Shown piece by piece: positions 11,652 through 23,553 of a stretch of 64,000 nt of DNA. A program made the translations under genes and the position numbers. The notes beneath the pieces are model-generated. The model was not told where the DNA came from. It ran no database searches and saw only the letters and a list, made by a program, of their open reading frames with translations. This DNA comes from Apostichopus japonicus (lineage: Eukaryota; Echinodermata; Holothuroidea; Aspidochirotida; Stichopodidae). The stretch spans positions 11,557,501 through 11,621,500 of the forward strand of contig NC_092568.1 in NCBI RefSeq assembly GCF_037975245.1. Reading direction: 5' to 3'. The stretch's first letter is position 1; each line of letters begins with the position of its first letter.

Positions 11652-13523
11652 CAGTGGCGGAGAAACAGGGGGGGTTGGGGGGTTTTAACCCCCCACTTTT
11701 TGAAGAGGGGGGTTGGCCCACACAATAAACCCCCCTAGTTTTTGCCAGTAATGTTCTGTTATAGCCTCCATGTTATGTGCTCCAAATGGCATAATAAATC
11801 AAATTATTAAATTTGAAATTGTTAAAGTCATTTCAACCTTTTACCTGGTAGGCTACATCAACAATTAACGACCAAAAACCGAGTTAGAATTGACCCACAC
11901 ATTATTTCTAGCCCCTTTCCCCCACCTTGCGCATTGGAACTTGTAGCTCATAGTGCTTACTTCACCCCACAACAGACATACACAAAATAACGTTTTGTTG
12001 CTGTTGAATAGCTTTGGAACTGTATACACTTGCCAACTTCAACGAGGTGAAGGAAGGAAAAGAAAAAGAAGAGAGAAAAGGAGAAAAGGATGGAGTAGAA
12101 AATACGGCAAGAAAACGGGAAGAGAAAGAGGAACAGTGACAAAATTATTCGAATTTGTAAAGCAAACAGCAGATATCACATCATATCAGTGAGCATGAAA
12201 ATGGCGTTCCACGATAAACAGCCCCCAAACCATGGGCGCAGATCCTGGTGAGGACAGCGGGACGCGTCCCCACCAACTTTTGCGGTAGTGGGGACATGAT
12301 ATACCGTGTCCCCACCAATTTGTCTTGACCAATAGCTGCATTTCAAGTTCCCCTGTATTGAACTTTGGTGCAGTTTGATCCAGCATTGTGCAAATGACAT
12401 GCAGCAGTTCTCATTTTATTGTATTTTATCCACAGTTGTTAAATATAGGACGGAAATCGCATTTGCGGCAGTCTATATTTGTTTTCTGGGAGAGGACCCC
12501 AGACCCACGTATAACAAAAGTCTACTTGGATTATTTGTCCCCTGATTTTCTTTCTGCAGACGCCCATGTATTTCTCCAAACTAAATTTCTAAGCCATGAG
12601 ATCTAAAATTTAAGGAGGTTTAGGAGCATCATTAGGTCTGGGAAGTGTTATTTCCGGCGATCTGGGAGGTATATTTGCCCCAAAAAATCTTACGCTACGC
12701 GCGAACCCATGGTCGCGCTCCGCTTAGATAGTGTCATAGACACGCGTCCCCATCATTATCCAAGACTGATCTGCGCCCATGCTCAAAACTGTCGATGTGT
12801 GAGGTGTTCGGTTTCGGAAATATCTGGTATATTTTTATTTCCTTCAACAAATTTTTTTAGTAGCCGTCTGAATTTTCGAAAATTCCCTAACCAACATTCT
12901 TCATCATACTCGTGCAATTTTGACCCGTCTGTTAGGGTTTGAAGGAGGTTTTTCTATATCGGTTGTCCATAGATGATATTTTGTGCACATTATGGGTATG
13001 TTTTGAAGTGAATTTATTCACGAGAATTATGAATTTTCAAATTCTGAACAGTGGGGCTGACGGATATTGCGGGCCGCGATGAAGAATCACCTACAAAAGC
13101 AATGATCCACAGGATATGTGATGAAGTCGAACATGATGTGTGACTGGTGACAATCTTCAAAAAGGTTATAGATGAGAAAAAAAGTATTTGGAAAAAACTT
13201 GGTTCTCAGGCAAAAGTGTACATATGGTTGGTCAGTTTCAAGCCCGAGAAGTGCCATTACCGGTGATCTGGGGGTCCCAAAACCAGAAATGTGCGGGTTA
13301 GAAAATCCTGCATACGCCCCTGGTTAAATGCAGCTTTTCAAGGCCTGGGCAGTGCCATTTACTGCGATCTGGGAGGCAATATTTGCCAAAAAATTCTTGT
13401 GCACTTCGCGCCAACTTATGGTGGCCCTCCACTTAGATAGTGAGCCAGCAGTTATGACTTTTTATTTCATCAATGGCCTGCAACCCCCCCCCCCCCACTT
13501 CTGACAAGAAATCTCCGCCACTG
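11652..13523. mobile_element. hAT-like element inserted in the LINE
   Basis: Terminal inverted repeats are CAGTGGCGGAGA at the left and TCTCCGCCACTG at the right. The 8-bp target duplications are CTTGACCC (11644-11651) and CTGGACCC (13524-13531), one mismatch, and they lie within LINE coding sequence. Removing 11652 through 13531 would rejoin the LINE frame. The interior contains another complete element (12231-12781), an old right end ATCCTGCATACGCCCCTG at 13305-13322, and two more copies of the shared CGCGCCAAC block (13400 region). No transposase is present. Poly-C at 13485 marks the right inner edge. Confidence 0.85.
12231..12781. mobile_element. hAT-like element nested inside the previous one, 551 bp
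   Basis: Left end CATGGGCGCAGATC and right end GATCTGCGCCCATG are inverted repeats. The flanking 8-mers CCCCAAAC (12223-12230) and CTCAAAAC (12782-12789) match at six of eight positions. The internal block GGAAGTGTTATTTCCGGCGA then CTACGCGCGAACCCATGG at 12640-12710 is the family hallmark. A GGACGCGTCCCCACCA-type segment near each end forms a further inverted pair. Confidence 0.7.
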
Positions 13524-13969
13524 CTGGACCCAACACCGAGCCTTGGGGAACTCCATTGCGAAAAGTAACAGATGGGCTGCACACGCCACCAATGCCGACT
13601 GCTTGTGTCCGTCCAGACAATTAGGATCTGAACCAACTGAGAGCCGTACCAGTGATATTCAATGAATTCTCAAGAGTGGCCAGCAGAATGCTGTGTTGGA
13701 CCGTGTCAAAAGCTGCGCTAAGATCGAGAAGCGCAAGAAGCACTGCCCTGTTGTTGTCAAGATGGCAGGCGAGATCGCTCTGGACACGAATTAGAGCAGT
13801 TTCCGTCGAGTACTGGGATTTATACGCCGACTGGAACACCTCACCTAATCCATTTAAGTCAATGTAATCGTTCAGCTGCAGAGCTGCTTCAGGACAACTT
13901 TCTCTATGATCTTGCTAAGAAAGGAGAGATTCGACCGGACGATAGTCAAGTGACTGCTTCTTCATCAGG

Positions 13970-13998
13970 GGTATATATATATATATATATATATATAT
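13970..13998. repeat. (TA)n microsatellite
   Basis: An uninterrupted TA run of about 26 bases marks the 5' truncation point of the LINE fossil. Confidence 0.9.
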
Positions 13999-13999
13999 C

Positions 14000-16640
14000 C
14001 GCCCATCAGCAGTTGCAAAGTATTTGACTTAATGATTTGGATGCAGCTATATAGTGCAGTCTGGCTCCTCTGAGGCGTAATTAACATTTATTACAGACGA
14101 ATAAATTCCACGCTATCGGTAAGTTTCCTGATATCAGACTGTCAGTGTATATGTGTGTGCGTGTGTGTGTGCGTGTGTATGTGTGTGTAATTTTTCGTTG
14201 CTAACAATGTCCATAATAATGTGTCTTCATGTTTCGTGTGCAGTGTCCTTACTCATGATCCATGTCAGTTCTTACGTAATTAATAGAATACTGTTAGACA
14301 ACCATTCCTCTTGTACATGTATTAAGCGTTCTTCATCTGTATTAAGTTCGTTGGGAATATATTCAATTCCGTAATTCATCTTTTTATACACCTCCAAAGT
14401 TGTGTTGTTGTGTGAAGTTGACTGACAAGAAGCAGAAAAGTCTCCGTATGGTACCAACATAAGTATTACTCAAAACGAACAATTTATCTCATGTACGGCG
14501 GTGTTCGGTGGAGGGTGTTGGGGCGGGCTGAATTTCCGACCTAGAATGTTAGATATTGGATTGAGGGCCTATTTAATGATTCACAATTTCCAAGGGGCCT
14601 TACACATTGTCCAATGTGACTTTACTGAACTGGTCGCCCTTTTATGTTGGATCCGAGAGCAGAATAAAGTAGGTGCACATCTGGATATCTAGATGGATGC
14701 CCGTTTGTTTTACGGATTGCATCTTTATTATCAACTCTAGGCTTCGGCAGATGGGTATAAACCTGTCACTGCCCCCCCCCTCCGTGTCCCGGTCCCTGTG
14801 AGTTCGCCAATGGTAATGATGAATATTGCCCATATACCAATATAATCAGCCTGTCAGTTATTTTAGAAAACTGTTGGTACCAAAACTAATGTGAACTTAA
14901 ATGACGGAATGTTGACCAAAGTGGGTCGCGGATCCAGAATTTTGATATATTTGTAATTTTGAAACTTTCATAATCTATGTAGATCTGTTTTATCATTACC
15001 TATACTATCTCGTTCTCGCTTTTTATTAGTAATCAATAAATGCAGTGTCATCATTGCTCCAGAGTGGATATTTCCGTTATTCCATGGTTGAACACTCAAA
15101 TCAGGGTCGGATCAAGCACGGCACATGCAGGACCCTACATTTGGCCGTTTTGAAAAAAAAGATCATTATTCTGCTGTTACTAACGTTGTGTGGTACACTG
15201 ATTAAAAACTATTCCAGGAAAAGAGACTCACCCAAAACTGTGGTCTATAGTGGAGTCGGAGCCGTTAACAATATAGGCGCAGCTACTGCTTTTACGTTGC
15301 CCGTTTTCGGATCATTCTCTTATCAGAGACGAACTCTTATCAGTAGAGGCACCCCCCCCCCCACCAAGACGCGCTCCCTTCGACACCATGAACGGTTTCC
15401 ACGAGCCAGTAGCCTACACTTTGGGGCTCCAATCTTTAAACACAAGAACCAATATCAAACAGTGACATATAGAACATAAATGTCAAAATGAAAGCGCAGG
15501 CGCCGTACGGTCCGTCACCCGATTCTCCTATTCGATACAGTGCATACTGTGTAAACTAATAAAGTAGATCAACCAACAATAGGAAGAAATGTCTTAAAAT
15601 AACTTAACGTGTGCTCTGATTTGCCACAACAGGTACTGCGCAACAGTTGTCAGTGCTCTCATAGGGTCAAAAAGGTATCACGAGAAATTGAATATTTTCT
15701 TTCAACTCTGAGAACATTTTACAAGTTGAACTCAATGGACCTCTCTTAAAAACAATTCCAGGTCCTCAGCGGCCAGAAGCTACAACATCCGACCCTCAGC
15801 GGTACGATGGAATATGAATAGGCTATTATAACTTACGTCCTCATTGACAAATCAGTCCTCTCTTTGTTCGATTTTAGTGCTATGACGTTGCTAGATTTTT
15901 TGCAACTTCACCAAGCCCTCTTTTACCCTGTAGCACATATATTGGTATTCCATTATAACATATATAACAAAAGCGAAAATTCATTGCTTCGACAACACAA
16001 ATGATAAAGCTAGATGCCATCTTCTGCATACTTGCACAGTTACATTGTACTAGCGTTTCGCTGCCTAACAACTTAGCAATGTCATTTAACTGACAAAACA
16101 AAAGATAAACTTAGATCCTAACATCTGTAACTTAGAAACAACTTAGAAACAGAGTATTTTTTTAAATGTAAATATGCATATTTAAAAGAGTGGACCATAA
16201 GGTTGACTTAGGGGACATCAACATTTGAATTCATGGGATCTTTGAGTAAATGAGGGACCAAAACTCAGGGACTAATCGGTTTTTTCGCTTATTTGCGAGG
16301 GGTGTAACTGATGGGAGATATTTTCGTCTGATGACTTCGTAACAAAAACGACCTTCTGAGGTCAACAGGTCATGCACATATGAGTGAGAAATGATTTTCG
16401 TTAGTTGACCCGTTATGCTTTATTATGTTTTGTTATGTTGTGCATGCCGTTAGCAATGCTACTCATGATACTGTTTTAGTGTTTTGAGATAATGATATAT
16501 TTCAAAAGAGTTTTGTGACTTGGTACTAAGCTGCTAATCCTGTTGTTGTTGTTTAAACGATGTTACAAATCATACCTCAAGTTCTAGTTCAGTAGTAATG
16601 TATATATGTTCACAAAAATGTTTTAATTGTGGTTAAGTTA
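14000..16640. other. intergenic, gene-free
   Basis: Contains a GT-rich microsatellite at about 14150-14190 (source of a cysteine/valine-rich spurious frame), a poly-C run near 14770 and another near 15352. No splice-framed exon or known motif was found. The frame at 15045-15479 has no recognisable family. Confidence 0.45.
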
Positions 16641-16654
16641 ACTGGTGCCAAGTA

Positions 16655-17237
16655 CAGGGCCTTAGCCTGCGGGTGGGGGCAGCTGCCCCCTGAGATTTCC
16701 ACTTCCTAAATGAAAGTAGGTCCACGATAATGTGAACGCCTGGACATTATGCGCTATTTCAGTTAGTTTAAATGAAATGGTCATATCATGTCTTCTGATT
16801 TCATTAGTCAGTAATGTGCAACCTCAAGATTCTAGGCAAGTATTGTAGGAATGTCTTTAAAAAAGAATATAAGATTGATTTCACCACTCACCGTATATGC
16901 ACGATCGCAGATGCGATGACCGTTTTGCTTTTCACGAGTTGGTTAAGATAGCAATAAATATAGAGAGCTCCTAAGAATTTCCTGTGTGAACAGTGTCTAT
17001 TGTGAAACTATGGTTCATTCATATATGTATACGCTACGCGCCAACCGATGGTGGCACTCCCCTTAGATAGCGTAAAAATGGTCCCTTTGGGGAAATGGCC
17101 CACTCTCTAAAAATTCTTAAAAAGACCCCGGTATATACGCACATCCAAGCAGCACTAGGTAACATTTGGACCTTACATAATGTTTTTTCATATTCCTCAA
17201 CTGCCCCCTAAGGAGTCTAGCGAAGCTACGGCCCCGA
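16655..17237. mobile_element. probable hAT-like element, about 580 bp
   Basis: Left end AGGGCCTTAGCCTGCG and right end GCGAAGCTACGGCCC are imperfect inverted repeats. Possible 8-mers CCAAGTAC / CGAAGTGT agree poorly. The shared block CTACGCGCCAACCGATGGTG at 17033 places it with the other elements. Ends are approximate. Confidence 0.5.
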
Positions 17238-18205
17238 AGTGTATTTATTGTATAGGATTTTTGTTTTCCGATGAAGTGAATGTGCCCATAATTATACCCA
17301 ATGGTGCTTTTCAAATGTACTTATTATACCATATGTGTGCATGTTGTAGACATATATTTAAAAGAGAATTTTATTCTTGTGTGCAAAGTTGAAGAAAGTG
17401 TCTCCGTTTTTGGTTTAAGTTTCAACTTTATTAGTCATGATAAAGGCCCTAAGGTACACCCGGATGTTATATAGATACGCGTCTTTCTTAATTTAAGTTT
17501 AATCACTTGTCAGATGTGACTTTGTTGAAGTATATTTATGTCTGACATATCAATAAGGACGAATCAGAAGCAAACTTGAAGATTTCTAGATGTGAGTCCA
17601 CCAACTGGGTCCTCGCCCTGGTTTCACCCTGCACCTCATCAGGGGCCCTAATGCGGGCAACTAGACCCCATCCGATAAAGTCTTTCAACCAAGTTTTACC
17701 CATGTTCAGTCACCCCCCCCCCCCCCCCGACTGATCAATTGCGATGACGCCCCCTCCGTATATAGGTACTGTTAAGTGTTGTTACGTCCCACAGGTATGG
17801 TACAGATCGAGCAGCAACAATCTGTTTTGTGGAACCACGTATTGTGAAAAACAAGTTTTTGAAGATCTCTTTACACTTTCCATTCCGTATACATATACCC
17901 TTAGAAATGGCTCACAAGTTTTGCATTTGTTTGGTTTCTTAAGGACTTTTTACAATGTTAAAAAAAAATGATTGGTCACTTCATTGCCTTAGGTTAAGAC
18001 TCTACGTAAAATAGCAGATAGTGTGAGCTGTTGATCTTCAATTTGCTTCCAGCGACAAGCAGGAAGTAGCTTCTATGTGTTGAATGTCTGTAATATGTTT
18101 ACTGTGTGCTGTGTGTAACTGTACGAGATCAAGTATATGCGGCATGTGTATCAACAAGTATTATGTAGTAACATACCTAGTAACATTATAACCTTACAGT
18201 GAACT

Positions 18206-19149
18206 GTTTCTATCATGTTTACTAAAATAGTGATTAAAGCTGGTTCAAAACCATTGCGGTTAACTTGTTGTTAACGTTGACCTTTATTGATGACTGAAGG
18301 CTGAACGTTACTATCAAACATCGTTGTTGATAAACTGATGTCACAGCCCATTTTCCACAAACGATTAACATAACACTACATATTTGGGATAGGTTGCAGA
18401 TCTGTCGGGGGAATGCCCCCAGTGCCCTCTTTAGCGCCGCCACTTTTGACATGAAAGAATACCATCAATTTTCACTTTTCACAGAAACAGATTGCCAACT
18501 TTATAACAATGAGTATCAATACAAATCAGAACGCATTCACACAAATGAATTTGGTATTAATACGAATTAGTATCAATAAAAAGTACGATATTGGACATTG
18601 AGTCATTTTAAAGTATTCATAGTTCCCTTGTTTTTTATTTTTATTGGGACATGGAATATTTTCTCTTGATCTTAGAGTAAAAGTTTTCTCAATTACTTTC
18701 TTTCTCTGTTACTTTTAGTATCGGAAATTGAATATTTGTTTTCCTTTTAAATAATATTATATCTCTCTATCTATTTCGCTATTTTGTTCGGTATCGGACA
18801 GAATGTCAATGATGGGTTTTTCTCATTATAATAATGCAAGGGTTCTAATGACGTATCCGACGAAGCCGGTGTAGCAAATACAGGGGAATGCTTGGACTTA
18901 CACATTATTTTCAAAAATTGTGAACATTGAACTCGCGTAGGAAACGATTAGGGTCAATGATGGGTCGTTCTCGTTATAATAATGCTCGGGTTTTTTGACG
19001 AAGTATCCGTTTTTAAAGTTTCTTAACATTTTAATTCGCCTTATAAAATACTTCTTCTCGACGAAGCCGGTGCAGCCAGTCCCGGGTTAACATTTGGAAA
19101 TCTCGCCGTAGTCACGAGATTTTAGGTGTTTTCGCGTGGCAGGGTAATA
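18206..19149. other. gene-free stretch within arm A
   Basis: No gene seen. A block with TCAATGATGGGT and ATAATAATGC is present twice (about 18808 and 18957), each followed by CGACGAAGCCGGTG, a local duplication of roughly 150 bases. A CGCCGCCACTTTTG near 18440 resembles one transposon end without a partner. Confidence 0.4.
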
Positions 19150-19543
19150 ATAATAATAATAATAATACACAGTTCTTATAAAGCGCAAATGCACACTTAA
19201 GTCTCAGTGCGCTGATAATTATTAACCCCTGGTCATTGGTAACTTGTCATACCCACACACCAAAGTGTGCACAATTCAATCAATCTCTCCTGGGGCACCA
19301 CAGTGCACCACAACCACGTGTCCCCCGGGGGACTTCCCATAGGGTGCAGCCACAAACCGGCGCACGCAACTATATTTACAAGTTACCTCGCAGGTCCCCA
19401 TTTATACACCTGGGTGAAGAGAGGCAATGGAGATAAAGCGCCTTGCCCAAGGACACAACGCAATGATCTGGCCAGGGCTCGAACCTGTAATCCTTAGATC
19501 ACAAGTCCACTGCCTTAACCACTTGACCACAACGCCCTCCTGG
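19150..19543 (-). mobile_element. tRNA-derived SINE
   Basis: On the minus strand the element begins with a tRNA-like head: GTGGTTAAGGCAGTGGACTT (box A) and GGTTCGAGCCC (box B) between 19540 and 19470. A body follows with GCGCTTTATCTCCATTGCC and CCCAGGTGTATAAATGG, and the 3' end GCGCTTTATAAGAACTGTGT runs into (ATT)7 at 19150-19169. This layout, tRNA head, body and ATT tail, is that of SINEs common in marine invertebrates. It lies in the part of arm A that arm B lacks, so it either inserted after the duplication or was lost from arm B. Confidence 0.75.
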
Positions 19544-20705
19544 GTAGTCTATAGTTGCTCCATTCCTTGAACACTTGAAGTTTTCAATTGTCATACTGCG
19601 TTTTACTTGGAGAAGGTACAGCTTGGAGTTTTTTGTTCAACTACCACAGGAAACCAAGACAACACCTTTGATAAGACACATCATCATGAATTATACAGGC
19701 TACACAAAGTGTCACAATTGTTTGTTCCGGTGATCTCAGCGACATTGTGAGCTATAACAAATATGTTAACTTTGAAGGGATAGCCTTATAAACCGTCTCC
19801 TCCACCTCTCCCCAACTAGCCGCGGATGAAAAAATTGCATTTGCATTTGTATAAAGATACCAGTAAAATTCCTGAGATGGTAATGATATGTGTCTGGCAC
19901 GCATAACCTGGTCACTGCAGGTTTACTCATCTCTGCTAGTAACGTAAACGTCACATCATATCAACGCGCAGAACGGATTATCACAATATCATGATTACAA
20001 GAAAACACAACACCAAGCAACAGCAATATGAGAATGCGTCAGTACACCGGGGCTGTTGGTGGGTTATTGTGAACGAGTAAGAGTGCCACAGACCATTATT
20101 GCAACAAATATTTGTAACAGAAAAACAGGACTGATTGACGAAGTTTTTTATACCAGAGTATATAACCATATACAATATCGAATACTTCTGTTGTAGACAA
20201 ATGTGAATAACCTCGCAGAAGGCAACGAATCAACTATCTTGAGAATGGAGGCTGCGAATGCACTTGAAGCTTTGAAGTTTTGTTTACGCTGTCTTAATGA
20301 TATTCTGGTATAGAACTCCTATTTTTACGCTATCAATGTACTGTATCAATTTAATTAAAAGCATATTGTTCGCGGAGTATTCAATCTACCGTGCTGCAAC
20401 TAGTTAATATTCATATCTATATTTATATTTATATTATTAATCGATATGTCTTATGATCATCGTTTTGTTGCACTTTATGTTGCATTCGTCATAATCAAGT
20501 CTAAAGTCTAATGGTTACCAAGCAAATGTTCTATTGTGACTCGTAAAACATAATATATGGAAACAGTAAGGCGTATGAAAACACTAAGGCGATTTGTAAA
20601 TATATTTTAGATAAAATATATTATGTGAGCTTTCCTAAACTTAATGACCTTAATGAACTTAATATAGGGCGTTATATCATCCTAGGGATGGTTCATGAAA
20701 ACGTT

Positions 20706-20714
20706 CTATAAATA
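20706..20714 (+). promoter_or_regulatory. candidate TATA box upstream of ApoL-like copy 1
   Basis: CTATAAATAG at about 20706 is a good TATA match 550 bases upstream of the first visible ApoL-like exon and outside the duplicated segment; copy 2 lacks it. The intervening first exon was not identified. Confidence 0.3.
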
Positions 20715-21259
20715 GAGGGTGCTTTGATGCAAATTAGTGCTGTTTTTTGCAGCGTTTCAAACAATATATTCGATACTCATTTTATGAGTGAATTTATTTT
20801 TAACAAGGATTATTAACAAGTAATATAATAATGTTATTTTTGTCCTTCTGTTGGGCCGCGGGGGGGGGGGGGAGCTAATGTATTTTTATTGTCTCAGGGT
20901 ACAGTACAGCGGCTTATGTTGTACAATGCCGTTGTGTGATTTCATTCCCCGTATAAATTTCGTACAATTTAATTGCACCACGGCGTGTCCTACATAACTG
21001 CTGATCATCGGTGGCATGTAATCCTGTTTTGAATTAATTAAGAAGATATCGTTTTCCTTACGTCAAGTTCATACACAGAGAACTAAGTTAACGTCCTTTT
21101 GAGATATTTGAAATTATATTGTCTTCGTCATTTGTTGTTATTAATAACATTACACTGTTATTTGAGTAACTGAGAAAAGTATAATTATGATCATCCATTT
21201 AATGCCTTGATCACTATGAAGTATAAATATATAAGTCAATTATTTTCAATGTTTTCAAG

Positions 21260-22115
21260 GATCTTCCATTATCAACAAACAAAAGTGTCTTCACTGAAGA
21301 GGCCATTACCGATGTACGAAAATTAGCTAAAGCAGCCATTTATTTCAGGAAGAAGAAAAACTATGGCGTCATTGGTGGAAGCGTAGCAGGATTAGTAGGT
21401 GGTGCAATGTCAATCGCTGGGGCAATCTTGATTCCTTTCACATTTGCAACAAGCATCACACTAATAGCTTCTGGAACAGCAGTAGGACTGGCCGGAGCTG
21501 GTGTGAACATCGGGTTTTCGGTCGAGAAGGTCATTGGGGATAAAAACAGGGTTGAAGAGTTTAAACCTGTTCTCGAAATGTTCGTCGACTTTAATAAACA
21601 TTTCGCAAAGGCTACAGTAACTATCCATTTGCTGCTAACGTTTTGTTGAAAGCAAAATAAAGAAAGGTATTAATTCGAGGCAATTAGGAAGTGACGAGCT
21701 AACACAAATAACGCAGATAAAAAACGAGTTAAAACAACTTAATCTAAGTGGAGAAAACCATATGAATATTCGCCAACAGTTTTGTCTTCTGGATGTTTGC
21801 GTCCAAAATATTCTTACAGAGATGGGTGATATGCTGAAGCACATGCTCAAGGTAGAGGATATTGAAGATTTAGCGGCGCTTGCAAAAGAGGCAGAAAAAG
21901 CTTCGTTTGATAATCTTGAAGAGGCAATTCCAAAAAAAGCACTTAGTGATACGGATATAACATTTCGTGTCTTTGTGAGGCGATACCTCGCCGCTGACAC
22001 CGAACCTCATGGTGTTAATTTGGCTGCCCCTCTAGGGGCAGCCAATGAGGCTGCTGCAAAGGCAGCCGTTGGAGGAGGATCAGTTGCAGCTCGAGTAGCA
22101 CTAAGCGCTATTGAT
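21260..22115 (+). pseudogene. ApoL-like gene copy 1, main exon (one frameshift)
   Basis: This exon is bounded by an acceptor (TTTTCAAG before 21260) and a consensus donor GTAAGT at 22116. It encodes an apolipoprotein-L-like domain. It opens DLPLSTNKSVFTEEAITDVR and continues with a glycine-rich hydrophobic hairpin (GVIGGSVAGLVGGAMSIAG, then a TSITLIASG segment), a FKPVLEMF helix and a second hydrophobic start (GGGSVAARVALSAID). ApoL proteins insert in membranes and act in lipid binding, ion conductance or cell death in vertebrates; the role here is unknown. A single extra T in the run at 21641-21644 breaks the frame (LLLTFC stop); otherwise it stays open to the donor. The exon is 856 bases, one more than 285 codons. 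The start codon should be in an undetected upstream exon. It could be a real gene with an assembly error. Confidence 0.75.
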
Positions 22116-22925
22116 GTAAGTGTTAATCTAATTAGATATGGTTTTATCATATTGTTTACTTAACATTGGTTAACAGGGACATGTTTATCACTTCGATAAA
22201 TTCTAGACAGTGCGTCCACTCTTGAATTTTCAGATAGTTATTAACAAAAGACATATGGCGACATGAAGCAGAAGTTAGAAGATTTATATCAACTTATATG
22301 TTACTGAAGCAGTGCCATTTAGTAATTTTAATAATTAAATAATATATAATAATATACAAAAATTTCCCACTTCCGAATGATTCTATTCCGCTGTTGTTAA
22401 TCGGTAAATCCTATTCTTCCCAGACCACAGATCATCTTGACGTCAATAAACTAGAGCAAATAGATCTTATAGAACGTAAACTTCAGCTTTGAAAATGTCA
22501 AAAATAACTATAATACCATGAGTGACAAGTCCCTGAATATATCCGATTCCATAGAGCAAAGCTACGTGGATATAAATTGTATTGAACTGACAAATTAAAC
22601 CGTCTATGTATTGACGTGTTACTAGCTATTTGGTTAATGACTTTTAATGAGATGTACATATCGAAACCTGAACGAAGTCATTTTGTTTTGTTCCCTCTGC
22701 CAGTTAGTTGAATTGATAAAATCGGGTAAATGATAACTTATCCATTCTTTGAAGAAATTTACTTAGAATTCACGGCCGGTACAGAAATATTAAAAGAACA
22801 TGTAAATTATGCTTCCCAGAAATTTTGAAAGTAAAAAGCAAGAAAGGGCTTATAATATGGGACCACACTGGCAGTCAACAATGTGCATAAAATATGATTC
22901 AAAGTTTTTCCCTTTATCTACACAG

Positions 22926-23216
22926 ACTACTGATGATCTTGCTAAAGTAGGAGGAGCAGTTGCAAGGGTTGCTGGTGGAGTTTCTGCGGCATCGGTTGTT
23001 TTGAGTGCCGTTGGTATCGGCATAGACTTGGCTTTTCTTGGTCATGCAATTTATGATCTTGTTCAGATCAACAAGGACGAAGACAGACGAAACGAAAATT
23101 TCAGCGAACCGAATGGTGCCGAAAGTAACAAAACAAATTCAAAAGAGTTGTCTGAGCAGCTCCTTGACCTTGCGGAAATTATGGAATTCGTGAATGAGAT
23201 TTACCGGGCAGAGTAA
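22926..23216 (+). pseudogene. ApoL-like gene copy 1, last exon
   Basis: An acceptor CTACACAG precedes 22926 and joins in phase 0 to the previous exon (ALSAID to TTDDLAK). The 96-residue exon holds the second ApoL hydrophobic stretch, LSAVGIGIDLAFLGHAIYDL, then an acidic and polar linker and a short heptad-like helix, LSEQLLDLAEIMEFVNEI, before the stop. Vertebrate ApoL proteins end in a comparable hydrophobic segment plus leucine-zipper-like helix. The frame is clean. The intron of 810 bases is also present, similarly sized, in copy 2. Confidence 0.8.
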
Positions 23217-23328
23217 CATTTATTTTAACATTAATACTATATTTTAATATGTTGTTGACGTTTGTCAGTAAACTTTTCCAATGTATATTTACATTTCTGT
23301 TCCTCCAACCCTTGAGGTCACATTGAAA

Positions 23329-23553
23329 ATGGAATCGACTTTTAAAAACAATAGCGAAAATACTTCGGATAGCTCAAAATTAGGTTGCAATGTCGTGTTT
23401 GTCATTACAATTGTCGCTTGGACATTTTTTGTGCAAGACTATAAAAACCAAAATGACATTGGTTGTCATCCATGGGGTTTCTGTGTTTGCAACAGGCAAC
23501 GAGGTGCAATACCTGTACAGGTGCATATAGATGGTAATACGGAACACACATAA
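23329..23553 (+). CDS. possible small ORF downstream of ApoL-like copy 1
   Basis: A 74-residue frame begins MESTFKNN and has a hydrophobic stretch (VVFVITIVAWTFFV) and a cysteine motif GCHPWGFCVC. The central 50 residues are also readable in arm B (minus strand, about 48350-48190), but there a deletion of about 22 bases destroys the start. It may be 3' UTR of the ApoL-like gene or a fossil exon. No family recognised; low confidence. Confidence 0.25.
   Translation: MESTFKNNSENTSDSSKLGCNVVFVITIVAWTFFVQDYKNQNDIGCHPWGFCVCNRQRGAIPVQVHIDGNTEHT

Larger units (their letters stand above)
11240..13968 (-). pseudogene. LINE reverse transcriptase fossil split by a nested transposon
   Basis: Two blocks of one reverse transcriptase lie on the minus strand. 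The upstream block (13968 to 13532) reads through a YRPV-like motif, QSAYKSQYSTETALIRVQSD, LLDLSAAFDTV and NGVPQGSVLGP. The downstream block (11643 to 11240) continues with VLFSVNTQPI, the catalytic YADD (SYHPYADDIQLYLDFD), the LKLNHEKTDFL region and a VRNLGVL thumb motif. The break falls exactly between NGVPQGSVLGP and VLFSVN and is filled by the element at 11652-13523. There are also frameshifts (before YADD and after KTDFLV) and a stop after FRS. CR1/L2-like non-LTR elements are the best match. The 5' end stops at a (TA)n run near 13970. Confidence 0.8.

Noticed and set aside
14153-14374. Cys/Val-rich frame
   Set aside because: Begins in a GT-rich microsatellite; the remainder has no motif.
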